Below are positions 51,501 to 60,085 of a DNA stretch of 64,000 bases, one piece after another; the first letter of the stretch is position 1; each line of letters begins with the position of its first letter. The stretch is from Chlamydiota bacterium (lineage in GTDB: Bacteria; Chlamydiota; Chlamydiia; Chlamydiales; Parachlamydiaceae), in assembly GCA_013287815.1 (NCBI GenBank), contig JABDDC010000001.1, positions 55,055-119,054 on the forward strand, written 5' to 3'. A program made the translations under genes and the position numbers. The notes beneath the pieces were generated by a model, which saw nothing but the letters and a program-made list of their open reading frames with translations, was not told the DNA's origin and made no database searches.

Positions 51501-54087
51501 TATGCAAGAGGGTAAAGATGATGAAGCTAAATTAGCCATTCTAGAAAACTTATCACGCGTGGATTCAAGGAACATCAAGAGTGTCTCAGAATGTGCCGCC
51601 CCTCTCTTGCGTGAAAAATCACCTCGTGCAATTAATGTTATTATTTCATGTTTAGCACAAGTACCCTATGAAGAGAGAAAAAGTGTCGCAGAGTGTTCCC
51701 ATTCGCTTTTAAGAGGGATAACAAATGTGAATTTGATATTAAAAATCATTGAGGCTGTTGAAGAGGTGGAAAGTGGAAATAGAAAAGAATTTTCACGCTT
51801 CGTGAATTTACTATTTTCACGCTACTCGACTTTACAAGATGATGAGTACGCTAGAGCAGCTTATATAATTAGTCTGGCACAAGTCAATGCTGCTGATTGG
51901 GAAAGTGTTAGTAATTGTGTCATGAGCCTCCAAGAGAATTTCAAAGAAAATGGTATGATACCGGAGCTTGTCGAGACTGTTGTAATGATGGAAGAAGGAA
52001 GAGACGAATTCCCCCAGTTTGTCGGTTCCCTTTTAGAAGGTGATAAAAGCCCTGATAGAAAACTCAAAATTATCAAAAATTTAGCGACGTTGAAACCAAA
52101 AGAAAGAGAGAATTTTGCCAAATGTATCTCTGAACTACTACAAGTTGACGCTGACGCTGACGATGACTTTGACAATGATGATGTTGAGCCTGGAGATAAT
52201 GAAGTTCCCATCGATATTTTGATAAATGTGGAAGCCGGTGGGAGAGAAGATTTTTCGAAGTATGTTAAATCTTTTATAGGTGGTATTGAGTCAGAGAATA
52301 TACAGAATATTATTCAGGGTTTAGCAAAAGTTAAAGTAAATGAGAGAAAACATTTCTTTGATTGTGTCCTACCTTTCTTGGGTAAAATTAAGGATCGAGA
52401 GCTATCCGAGTTTATTACTTCCTTGGTTGAATTGAAAAATGAAGAAAGGAAAGTTTATTCCGAAGCTTACTTAAAGCTCATGAGTTTGATCCCGAATAGA
52501 TATAAAAGGCCTGACATGATTTTTCTATTAAACCAAGTAAAATCAGAGGATAGGAAAAATATCTATGAATGCCTTGTTGATATTACCAAGGATAAAACAA
52601 GTATTTCATCCGAAATAATAAAAGAACTGTCAGTATATTTATTAATTCTACCGGTTAGCCGGCATCAAGAATTAATAAATTTTTTCGCTGAACATGCAGC
52701 AGAAGAAGAAGTTGATTCAGAAAATCTAAAGAAATCCTTTTTATCAATACCGGATATTGGTAATGTGGTTTACAACTATGTGTTGAGTAGGTTGAGTGAA
52801 GAAGACGATAAGAATGAGCCCAATGCTGTTTGGATAAAATGGTATGCACAGACAGTTGATATTTTTGTTGATGCATTTGAAATTAAAAAAGATTTAACTG
52901 TTTATAAAAAAATAAGTGAAATTAGAAATAGATATTCATATTCATCCGATATCAGCTTTGAGCTTCTAAAAAACAATCCTGAGAAGGTATTACGCTCATT
53001 ACAATTCAAAATAACAGATGGGCGACTTCCGCATATACAGTTTTTAGATGAAAATCAGGAGCCTACAGAAGCGATAGATGCCGGAGGGCTTAGCAGGCAA
53101 CTTCAAAGTACCCTTTTTGAAAACTTGTTCAATGAAACCGCTCGGACTAAAAAACTTCCATTTTATAACAAGAAGATTGCGGATGAAGAAGGCGTTCTTC
53201 CTCAAGTTCGCTTAGGGCAAGACGAATTTGGTGCGGATAAAAAAGCTTATCACACTCTAGGAGAGCTTTTTGCCATTGCAGCTACAGATTCGCTACTCAC
53301 AGGTGTTCATTTCCATATTGGCCTCTTTGGTGCCCTTTCAAGTCTTACAAGAGGTGAACTAAAAGTTCTCTCTAAGAGAGACATAAATAGTTGGAAAGAC
53401 CTACCAGAACCGGTATTGGTAAAAATTTTCGCTTCTTTGGATCCAAAATTCGCTTTTCTTACCAAATCTAAAGAACAGCGTAGTAAAACTGAAGGAGAGA
53501 TGTTTAATGCATTAATGACATTGTACGATGAAGATTATAACGAAAGGACAGCCGCAAACTTACGTGAAGCTATTGAAAATTATTCCAAAGATAATGCAGA
53601 TATTCCCTTTTCCGAAATCATCCCCGCTATAGCCTTTATAGCCCAAGGAATGTTTTCAACTCTTGATGAATATAATTGGAAAAAACTGGTAATGGTAACT
53701 CCGGCTGACTTGTCAGCAAAAATACAGGGAGAAATGATAACATTAGAAAAGTTGATGGAGAATATCCATTGGAAAGAGACAGAGTCTGCTGAAAGTAAAC
53801 GCACAATTACTTTTTTAAAAGAATGGCTAATACAAGCTGAACAAACAGATCTAAATAAATTTTACGAATCGATAACAGGTTTAAAATCAATAGGTAAAGA
53901 TGCAAAAAAATTAATAGTTAATTTATATGAACCGGAGGCTAAAGAAAGTGGAAAACTTCCTTCCAGCCACACGTGCTCTTTCGCTCTAGATTTGCCTGTT
54001 ATTTATTCATCACAAGAAATATTCAATGTAAAGATGAATGAATTTCTAAAAAATGCATTTTATAAAACTGGTTTTTCAACGATGTAG
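48559..54087 (+). CDS. Large HEAT-like-repeat protein with C-terminal HECT-type E3 ubiquitin ligase domain
   Basis: Tandem about 35-aa repeats (RESVAKYAIIALKDVTDLNVIEGTIKGLASIKEKD); HECT N-lobe EAIDAGGLSRQLQSTLFENLF and HTLGELFAIAATDSLLTGVHF; C-lobe KLPSSHTCSFALDLPVIYSSQEIFNVKMNEFL...GFSTM (catalytic Cys codon at 53974). Confidence 0.85.
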   Translation: MSINRDFDITNAYTEQQLTEAGFGMPKAEGQTTQGGKITKLFVDTQGFSSQLTPVAHLNKTIQIMDKLVQKELDIQELDKADLATLAMYEKRCNCVLINIKTHETMVNQISPDLTPPKIDQPLSSHNQEKDKVIDHLRKIKEARQTIINEVVAEKEREIFFKVTAPILPLITDRKALASIYKKLNSGSEPERKDIIDKAISLSEGITDINDIAFIIEYMPKTEKSRDAIVKAAAPLMHETMNGFVRGIILWALRELEPSHWESFSKALPPLFKVITDENAITACLKALLRVRVEEMGNVAKIAAGILKDVTNVNVIQGTIIGLASIKKEDRPSVAKLASSFLKGIKEEKTASRLFVNLANIKKENERESVVKYALSMLKDFPDENVIVPIIVGLGNIEERKRESIAKFDPSLLKELKDPNVIANFYYYLVKYVNEDERESVAKYAIIALKDVTDLNVIEGTIKGLASIKEKDRPSVAKFAPLLLRGIKDANVISEMYTTLAKKQLNERESISNSVAPLLRGITNSYVLYAVMKIVTEIEGDDRENFSNFVIHFLNEKIEYDDTKFTIIKALAKVKAEDRQSFFYHSSSLLKGVKNIYNQVRIITLLTEVQSKDWDSFIQYTAKLSQVITHEDDLPALIGPLVKEKSEDRESVFKFVLSFLNRFRDNRSISNLSDFLYFSKENSLKKMSEYGTFFLEDTDSPEEGTDLLKKFSKMDKDNIPDMESFSKMMTPILEGITDSHDRFTAQSFMLFSLQPVDRVSVSNFLSRITVLNVRLSVMKALMGLHNTRYLKHLDSILKYISPYLQTITNSQTLASMIISLQDDISEDDRESVLECAFPILKESANNSDAVGAILQGVARVKKTDRKAVAASFAAIIPFIGNSRNVIENIFYHLSDFNAEKIEGFSDFIRTYLYENITPESLYTIINSLKKIKVEQREGFREIIATFMHELSNKSFTKNIIAAIANLEPSVMANFSKYALQLMQEGKDDEAKLAILENLSRVDSRNIKSVSECAAPLLREKSPRAINVIISCLAQVPYEERKSVAECSHSLLRGITNVNLILKIIEAVEEVESGNRKEFSRFVNLLFSRYSTLQDDEYARAAYIISLAQVNAADWESVSNCVMSLQENFKENGMIPELVETVVMMEEGRDEFPQFVGSLLEGDKSPDRKLKIIKNLATLKPKERENFAKCISELLQVDADADDDFDNDDVEPGDNEVPIDILINVEAGGREDFSKYVKSFIGGIESENIQNIIQGLAKVKVNERKHFFDCVLPFLGKIKDRELSEFITSLVELKNEERKVYSEAYLKLMSLIPNRYKRPDMIFLLNQVKSEDRKNIYECLVDITKDKTSISSEIIKELSVYLLILPVSRHQELINFFAEHAAEEEVDSENLKKSFLSIPDIGNVVYNYVLSRLSEEDDKNEPNAVWIKWYAQTVDIFVDAFEIKKDLTVYKKISEIRNRYSYSSDISFELLKNNPEKVLRSLQFKITDGRLPHIQFLDENQEPTEAIDAGGLSRQLQSTLFENLFNETARTKKLPFYNKKIADEEGVLPQVRLGQDEFGADKKAYHTLGELFAIAATDSLLTGVHFHIGLFGALSSLTRGELKVLSKRDINSWKDLPEPVLVKIFASLDPKFAFLTKSKEQRSKTEGEMFNALMTLYDEDYNERTAANLREAIENYSKDNADIPFSEIIPAIAFIAQGMFSTLDEYNWKKLVMVTPADLSAKIQGEMITLEKLMENIHWKETESAESKRTITFLKEWLIQAEQTDLNKFYESITGLKSIGKDAKKLIVNLYEPEAKESGKLPSSHTCSFALDLPVIYSSQEIFNVKMNEFLKNAFYKTGFSTM

Positions 54088-54098
54088 GAGGTGTGTTA

Positions 54099-55118
54099 AT
54101 GCAAACCAACCCTATCGAACCTTCATCCATAAATTATCAAGTTCCTCCCGGCAAAACCAAAATAGACAAGGAACACTCGCACCCCTCTTCTGTTGGCAAT
54201 GTAAATATTACTATTTCAGCTCCCGATTTGTCAGTTTCTACACCTCTTGGAGAAACTCATCAGATAGAGGTACAAGATAAAAATGCTAATCCTACATTAA
54301 CTAAATCTGATGATGTCTTTGAAACGACTAAACCTAAAGCTGTCGCTCCTTTGTATTTTCTTCAATCGGCAGAACTCATGACAATGAATAAAGAATTACT
54401 TGCTCTTAGAGGCAAGATTCAAACACTTACAGAAGATCTATACTTAGAAGAAGTCATTGAACAAAGAGAGGGGGAAATAAAAAGAATTACGACAGAAAAA
54501 GAAAGCCTTATCAAACAGCACACTAAACTTACTGAGTCTAAAGTGGTTTTTGTTAAATCCCATTTTCCGGACGATCCAGTCCTTGCTATGGCCATTCCGC
54601 AACATTTGGATAAAGGGATGAAATTATTCACCTCCGGACCAAAAGAAAGGATCCATCGCATTTTGAAAGAAGGGATAGTTTTTAATCCCGACAAAGCACC
54701 TACAGGATTAGATCCAAAGGCTCAAAAAAAGGCTTGGGAGGTGAGTGAAATGGGTGATAGAGGAATATACTTTAGCTTAGATCAACCTGCATATTTATCT
54801 TCAGGATTACCAAGGGCTTTAAGTTGTGAACTAGTGAAAAATATATCCGGCGTTTCAATTATGCCGATATCTGTCCTCTTAAAACAACATCACTTCACAG
54901 AGCATCAGATCAACAAAGCATTCGGCCGTTTGCAAAATGAGTTTGATTTTATACAGCACGACGGCCTATACCCTTCAAATACAGAAGTTGTGTTTGTCAG
55001 AAACAATAATATCTTTAGAATCAATAGCCAATTAGTGTTAGAAAAAAGTGAATTAGTGGAAATTATGATTCCATCTTCCGCTGAAATTCATAATTCTTGG
55101 AAACCCCCTCAACAATAG
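54099..55118 (+). CDS. Hypothetical protein with possible ADP-ribosyltransferase-like core
   Basis: LFTSGPKERIHRILKEGIVFNPDKAPTG...MGDRGIYFSLDQPAYLSSG...YPSNTEVVFVRNNNIFRI resembles an ART layout (ILkeGi...GrGIYFs...tE); AGGAG RBS. Confidence 0.4.
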   Translation: MQTNPIEPSSINYQVPPGKTKIDKEHSHPSSVGNVNITISAPDLSVSTPLGETHQIEVQDKNANPTLTKSDDVFETTKPKAVAPLYFLQSAELMTMNKELLALRGKIQTLTEDLYLEEVIEQREGEIKRITTEKESLIKQHTKLTESKVVFVKSHFPDDPVLAMAIPQHLDKGMKLFTSGPKERIHRILKEGIVFNPDKAPTGLDPKAQKKAWEVSEMGDRGIYFSLDQPAYLSSGLPRALSCELVKNISGVSIMPISVLLKQHHFTEHQINKAFGRLQNEFDFIQHDGLYPSNTEVVFVRNNNIFRINSQLVLEKSELVEIMIPSSAEIHNSWKPPQQ

Positions 55119-55126
55119 GTGACATT

Positions 55127-55963
55127 ATGACAAGCATTTCTCCAAAGCCTCCAAAACATCAAACAAGTCATGTTTCATACTATGAGATTGAAAGGAGAAA
55201 ATTTACTAATCAACCTTTCCACTCTTTTTCAGATCGGCATGACTTCGAATATCCCCTGGAAGAGTGGGGGAACTACTGCCAGGAAAATCGAGAATTGCGA
55301 AGGAGCCATTACATAACCAAGCAAGTTCAAACGCTTGATGAGGTCAAGAAATCAGCCCTTTTCCATAAAACAGTGCCAAATGCTGATAAAGGGACAGTAG
55401 ATATTTATTTATGGAAAGGACAAATAGAAAATTTAGAAATAGATGCAATTGTCAATGCTGCCAATGAGACACTTCTTGGGGGTGGGGGTGTCGATCATGC
55501 TATCCATAGTGCTGCTGGTCCTTTATTAGTTAAGGAATGTGCACATATCATTGGAGGTTGTGACGTGGGGAACGCTAAAAAAACAAAAGGATATTGCCTC
55601 CCTGCAAATTATGTCTTGCATACAGTAGGCCCCATTCTGATTAATAACCTCTTTCCCAATGAGCAGGCACTCAAAAGTTGCTATAGGGCTTGTCTAAAGC
55701 TTTGTGAAGAGGCTAAAATGTCAACTGTAGCTTTCCCCTGCATTAGTTGTGGTTTCTATGGATACCCTGTAGAGCTATCAGCTAAACACGTATTAGAGTT
55801 ATTACAGGAAGAATCCGGTCACCTGCTCTACGTGAAGAATGTAATCCTGTGCCTTTTTTCAGAAGAACAACAAAAACACTATTCGAAAGTGTTTTCAAGC
55901 CTTAAAATTGAAAATTCAATAGAAAAAAAGGAAAATGAATATGACGAGTCCGTTAAAAAATAA
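55127..55963 (+). CDS. Macrodomain protein (MacroD-type ADP-ribose hydrolase)
   Basis: LWKGQIENLEIDAIVNAANETLLGGGGVDHAIHSAAGPLLVKECAHIIGGCDVGNAKKTKGYCLPANYVLHTVGP. Confidence 0.95.
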   Translation: MTSISPKPPKHQTSHVSYYEIERRKFTNQPFHSFSDRHDFEYPLEEWGNYCQENRELRRSHYITKQVQTLDEVKKSALFHKTVPNADKGTVDIYLWKGQIENLEIDAIVNAANETLLGGGGVDHAIHSAAGPLLVKECAHIIGGCDVGNAKKTKGYCLPANYVLHTVGPILINNLFPNEQALKSCYRACLKLCEEAKMSTVAFPCISCGFYGYPVELSAKHVLELLQEESGHLLYVKNVILCLFSEEQQKHYSKVFSSLKIENSIEKKENEYDESVKK

Positions 55964-56363
55964 TACTTGTGGGATTCATAGTTCAGCGGAAGAATGCAAG
56001 AAAAATATTTCTGATATTAAAGCTGAATTCTTTGGACGAAATGTGACTCTGATTTTACCGGAAATATCCGACGAAGAAATTTGCTCAAAATTGGAGATGA
56101 ATAAAGATAAGTTATTCAATGCCAGTATCATTTTAGATAATATTCAAAGAGACACCAACGTGATTGACATCGAACTTGTTGAAGCCTGTACACCCATTAG
56201 AGTAATCAAAAAAGAAATCGCTTCTTTACTCAATCTAACAACTTCAGAAATTGCTATAGCGCAGTTCGCCACTTCGAAAGAATTAAAAGATAAGGTTAAT
56301 TTGGTTTCTCATCTAAACATGACAGGATTAGGCGGCGAACAGATTCATGTCAGAAGACTCTAG
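55935..56363 (+). CDS. Small protein with C-terminal ubiquitin-like fold
   Basis: NASIILDNIQRDTNVIDIELVEACTPIRVIKKEIASLLNLTTSEIAIAQFATSKELKDKVNLVSHLNMTGLGGEQIHVRRL* threads on ubiquitin b1-b2-a1-b3-b4-b5; overlaps the end of the macrodomain gene. Confidence 0.55.
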   Translation: MNMTSPLKNNTCGIHSSAEECKKNISDIKAEFFGRNVTLILPEISDEEICSKLEMNKDKLFNASIILDNIQRDTNVIDIELVEACTPIRVIKKEIASLLNLTTSEIAIAQFATSKELKDKVNLVSHLNMTGLGGEQIHVRRL

Positions 56364-56417
56364 GTCTTAGCTATTCTATACTATACAAACAAATATTCTA
56401 TATGTTATTCAGATAAT

Positions 56418-56463
56418 TCTAGAAACGGCGACTGGAAGGGGTTTCCAGACGCTGTTTCTAGGA
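56418..56463. repeat. Short palindrome tctagaaacggcgactggaaggggtttccagacgctgtttctagga
   Basis: Minimal member of the cctagaaac...gtttctagg family. Confidence 0.8.
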
Positions 56464-56476
56464 TAATAGGTAAATA

Positions 56477-57433
56477 ATGAAAAAGAAATTCTTTCTCACA
56501 GTTTTAACGGTTGCCTGTTTTCTCGGCGCTATGATCTATACCTTTATGGGTATTGAACCTTTAGATAGCGTGCAATACGAAGAGCTGAAAAGAGGCAAGT
56601 TTTTTTGGCTATGGGATTCCCCCTATGGCAAACTCAAAACCCACTATATCAAAGCAGGCTCAGGAGAGCGTCATATCTTTTTAATTCATGGCTTCCGTGC
56701 TCATACCTATACATGGCGCCATCTGGTGCAACCTCTAGCCGACGCAGGGTATCACGTATGGGCCATCGATTTAATCGGATATGGCTTAAGTGATAAACCG
56801 GAAAATGTCCCTTATGATATCGAATTCTTTATCCATCAGATCACTGCTTTTATGGATGCAAAGCACATATCTGCTGCCCATCTTGGGGGTAACTCAATGG
56901 GTGGAGGAATTACTTTGAAAATGGCTCTAGAGCATCCCGAGAAAGTAAAATCGCTGATGCTGATCTGTGCTTTGGGCTATCCACTTAAACTCCCTGTCTA
57001 CCTTGCCATCACAAGGCATATGCCCCATCTGTGGAAACCTTTTTTGGGCCCTACCATGATTAAAGAGACCTTGAAGTATATTGTCCACAAGACTGAAAAC
57101 ATCCACGACGAGCAAATCGAGGCCTACTATCTCCCTTACCGGATGCCTGGCGGAACCAACGCTACGCTGGCAACATTGAAAAATTATGATAATAAAAAAC
57201 TCTATGAATTATGCCAACGCTATTCCGCAATTTCGCAGCCGACGTTGATCATCTGGGGAGAACAAGATGTTTTAATTCCTATTGACCACTTCAACAAATT
57301 CCAACATGACTTCCCTCATGCCACAAGCGTCCTTTTGAAGGAGTGTGGTCATATCCCGCAGGAGGAAGAACCTGGGAAAGTCATCGAGGTGATGAAAGAA
57401 TTCCTCCTGGAAGTGGAAGACGTGGATTATTGA
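56477..57433 (+). CDS. Alpha/beta hydrolase, membrane-anchored
   Basis: IFLIHGFRAHTYTWRHLVQPLADAGYHVWAIDLIGYGLSDKP; LGGNSMGGGITLKMAL; GHIPQEEEP. Confidence 0.95.
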   Translation: MKKKFFLTVLTVACFLGAMIYTFMGIEPLDSVQYEELKRGKFFWLWDSPYGKLKTHYIKAGSGERHIFLIHGFRAHTYTWRHLVQPLADAGYHVWAIDLIGYGLSDKPENVPYDIEFFIHQITAFMDAKHISAAHLGGNSMGGGITLKMALEHPEKVKSLMLICALGYPLKLPVYLAITRHMPHLWKPFLGPTMIKETLKYIVHKTENIHDEQIEAYYLPYRMPGGTNATLATLKNYDNKKLYELCQRYSAISQPTLIIWGEQDVLIPIDHFNKFQHDFPHATSVLLKECGHIPQEEEPGKVIEVMKEFLLEVEDVDY

Positions 57434-57533
57434 CTTGCATTTGTTTGGTAACTTTGCTACCATTTATTCTAGCCTTTGACGAAAATAACACAGTTTGAAT
57501 TTGATGCTAACGATGATTTGATTGCATGCTAAT

Positions 57534-58439
57534 TTATTTCGTAGATGACTTCCATGCATTATAATAAATATCCACATCATTAATGAAAGGAGCATGGTGA
57601 ATCTGCCAGCCTAGCAGACGCTTGATCCTGGAGTTGTTCACCTGCAGATCAATAGTCAGCCCCTGCACCATAGGACCAAATTGTTTCAGTGCCTGATCGT
57701 AAGATAATGAAACAATTTTTCCATGCAGTTTAGCACTTTGGGCGATAGCCTCAGCCATTTCCCTGACCGTTGCGCTAGAATCATCCACGACATTCATCAC
57801 TACGCTGCTCAGCTCTTTCTCAGCGGTCGATACATAGGCATGGGCCAGATCATTGACATGGATCATCGGCCAGCGGTAATGTCCATCTTTGATCACAGTA
57901 ACAGACTTATTCGTCAGCGAATTAAACAGGATGCTAGTCAACCCACCCACATTTCCATAGACGCAGCCGGGCCTTAAAACGACCGTCTTGAAGTTTGAAG
58001 TCGCTGCATTAAGCACCTTGTCTTCATGAGCGGGGCGCCACTTCACGATATCGATCGGATTAACAGGTGATGCCTCGTCGACAAGCTGAAGTCCGGCAGA
58101 ACCATACACCCATATGCCCGACGTATAGATAAACTGACGAGGCAGTTTGCTTTTTGAAAAGGCAGCAGTAATGACATCTATTGTTTTGGCATCCTGCTCA
58201 ACTCCTTTTCCGGTCGAATCGAAAGCGCAATGGACGGCCACTTCAAAATCATCAAGATACTTTTTAAAGCTCTCAGGTTTGCTTAGGTCACCTTTGATCG
58301 GCATGATTTCATCTAAACTAAGCATGTGGGCATCTTTATCATTCCGGACCATTCCCCATACACGATGTCCTTTGGCACGAAATGCTTTGGCGACTGCTTT
58401 TCCAATATACCCTGATGCTCCAGTAACTAATACTCTCAT
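57534..58439 (-). CDS. NAD(P)-dependent epimerase/dehydratase (extended SDR)
   Basis: MRVLVTGASGYIGKAVAKAFRAKGHRVWGMVRN; VVLRPGCVYG. Confidence 0.93.
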   Translation of the reverse strand: MRVLVTGASGYIGKAVAKAFRAKGHRVWGMVRNDKDAHMLSLDEIMPIKGDLSKPESFKKYLDDFEVAVHCAFDSTGKGVEQDAKTIDVITAAFSKSKLPRQFIYTSGIWVYGSAGLQLVDEASPVNPIDIVKWRPAHEDKVLNAATSNFKTVVLRPGCVYGNVGGLTSILFNSLTNKSVTVIKDGHYRWPMIHVNDLAHAYVSTAEKELSSVVMNVVDDSSATVREMAEAIAQSAKLHGKIVSLSYDQALKQFGPMVQGLTIDLQVNNSRIKRLLGWQIHHAPFINDVDIYYNAWKSSTK

Positions 58440-58561
58440 AGTGTTCTCCTTGAAATTGCCAATTTTCGGCATTTAGCCAAATAGAAGCAATTCTTTTTTT
58501 ACTTCTGCAAAAATCTTGCTATAAGATATCCTCTTTCATACCTAAACAAACAGGAGGATTT

Positions 58562-59122
58562 ATGAAATCACTATTTAAAACACTTATTGCTTTAGTAGCA
58601 TGTTTTATCGGATCAACCACCTTACAATCAAAGGAGACAGATATGAAAGCTAATCCAGTCCTCGTAATTGAGACCAACCAAGGCACTTTTGAAGTGACTC
58701 TGAGACCGGATATCGCTCCCAAAGCGGTTGAAAACTTTACCAAACACGCCGAAGAAGGCTATTACAATGGCGTTATCTTCCATCGAGTCATTAAAGGCTT
58801 TATGATTCAAGGTGGCGATCCTCAGGGAACTGGCCGCGGGGGCAAATCCATCTGGGGCGCTCCCTTTGAAGATGAAGTGACCGATACTGTCAAATTTGAC
58901 AAGAAAGGGGTCCTTGCGATGGCCAATTCCGGACCAAAAACAAACGGTAGCCAATTCTTTATCACCACAGCAGCGACACCATGGTTGAATAAGAAGCATA
59001 CCATCTTCGGTGAAGTAACAAAAGGCTATGATGTTATTGAGAAGATTGAAAACTCAAAGACCGGCTCAGGTGATAAACCAGTTGAAGATATTAAGATCAT
59101 CAGCATAAAGGCTAAAGGCTAA
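58562..59122 (+). CDS. Peptidyl-prolyl cis-trans isomerase, cyclophilin type, exported
   Basis: Signal peptide; VIETNQGTFEVTLRPDIAPKAVENFTKHAEEGYYNGVIFHRVIKGFMIQGGDPQGTGRGG. Confidence 0.97.
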   Translation: MKSLFKTLIALVACFIGSTTLQSKETDMKANPVLVIETNQGTFEVTLRPDIAPKAVENFTKHAEEGYYNGVIFHRVIKGFMIQGGDPQGTGRGGKSIWGAPFEDEVTDTVKFDKKGVLAMANSGPKTNGSQFFITTAATPWLNKKHTIFGEVTKGYDVIEKIENSKTGSGDKPVEDIKIISIKAKG

Positions 59123-59267
59123 AGGCTAGGGGCGCGAAGCGCTTACGTAATGCGTAGCGATAGGCGTCGCCAAGAAAAAACCCATGCCTATCGCTGTGCG
59201 TTACATAAGAGCGTGGTGGCAACGCGGAGTCTTCGGCAAGCCATGCGCAAAAGCGGGTGTGCCGCCT

Positions 59268-60071
59268 TTAAAGACCTTGAAAGCCCATCTTCATCTTGGT
59301 GTAGAAGACATCTAATTCAGAGAGCCACATTTCATCAGGGATAGCTTCGCCATCTATAACTTTCGTTAAATCCCCTTCCATTTTTTTACAAAGAACGCAG
59401 ATTTGTGGGAATCCATACGAACCAGAACTACCTGAAATCTTATGTACCTCTACTCTAAATGCATTAAGGTTTGTATTGGAAGGATCCTTCTGAAGCGCCA
59501 AGATCAATTTTTCGATTAGGTCTAGTTTGTCGTAAATCGTTTTTTCGTAGTTTTGTTTTAATTCATCCATCAGCTCAGCCGGAAAAATCTCTTCTGCTTC
59601 TGCAATGAAGCATAGCTGATGAAATAGCTGCTGCACCTCCTCAGGCCTGAGAGGCTTGTCTACAACGTATTTCACTTTCATCTTTTCTTTCAAAATCCTG
59701 AAACTTGCCGCATCCTGGTAGATGCGCGAAAGAAAGGCTATGGGAACTTCAGATCCTTTTTCCCCTCTGATCCACTCCACTAATTCAAATCCTGAACCGT
59801 CCGGTAGATGTCCATCGATGATATAAGCCTTATAATCTGACTTTTCATTGATCCTTTGTTTTGCTTCTCTCATCGTATAAGCCTTATCAGCTTTTATAGA
59901 TAAGGTCACGGCAATCCTGTCAAGATAAGAGCAAAAATCGGGATCATCATCCACTACAAGGACTGTATAAGCAAATTCCTTGAGAGGCTCTGATCTTTTG
60001 ACAGAATGGATTGCAGTAATTTGCAGCCACTTTTGGATTTGCACAAACTTATCAGAAAAAAAAGGTCTCAT
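59268..60071 (-). CDS. Response regulator with REC domain and C-terminal Hpt-like domain
   Basis: VLVVDDDPDFCSYL...YIIDGHLPDGSGFELV; VEVHKISGSSGSYGFPQICVLCKKME (Hpt HKxxGSS motif). Confidence 0.85.
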   Translation of the reverse strand: MRPFFSDKFVQIQKWLQITAIHSVKRSEPLKEFAYTVLVVDDDPDFCSYLDRIAVTLSIKADKAYTMREAKQRINEKSDYKAYIIDGHLPDGSGFELVEWIRGEKGSEVPIAFLSRIYQDAASFRILKEKMKVKYVVDKPLRPEEVQQLFHQLCFIAEAEEIFPAELMDELKQNYEKTIYDKLDLIEKLILALQKDPSNTNLNAFRVEVHKISGSSGSYGFPQICVLCKKMEGDLTKVIDGEAIPDEMWLSELDVFYTKMKMGFQGL

Positions 60072-60085
60072 GTAAATAATCCTTT

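Noticed and set aside
52141-52190. Acidic DADADDDFDNDDVEPGDN run as a Ca-binding or frameshift site
   Set aside because: Remains in frame and does not fit an EF-hand; likely a simple acidic loop between repeats
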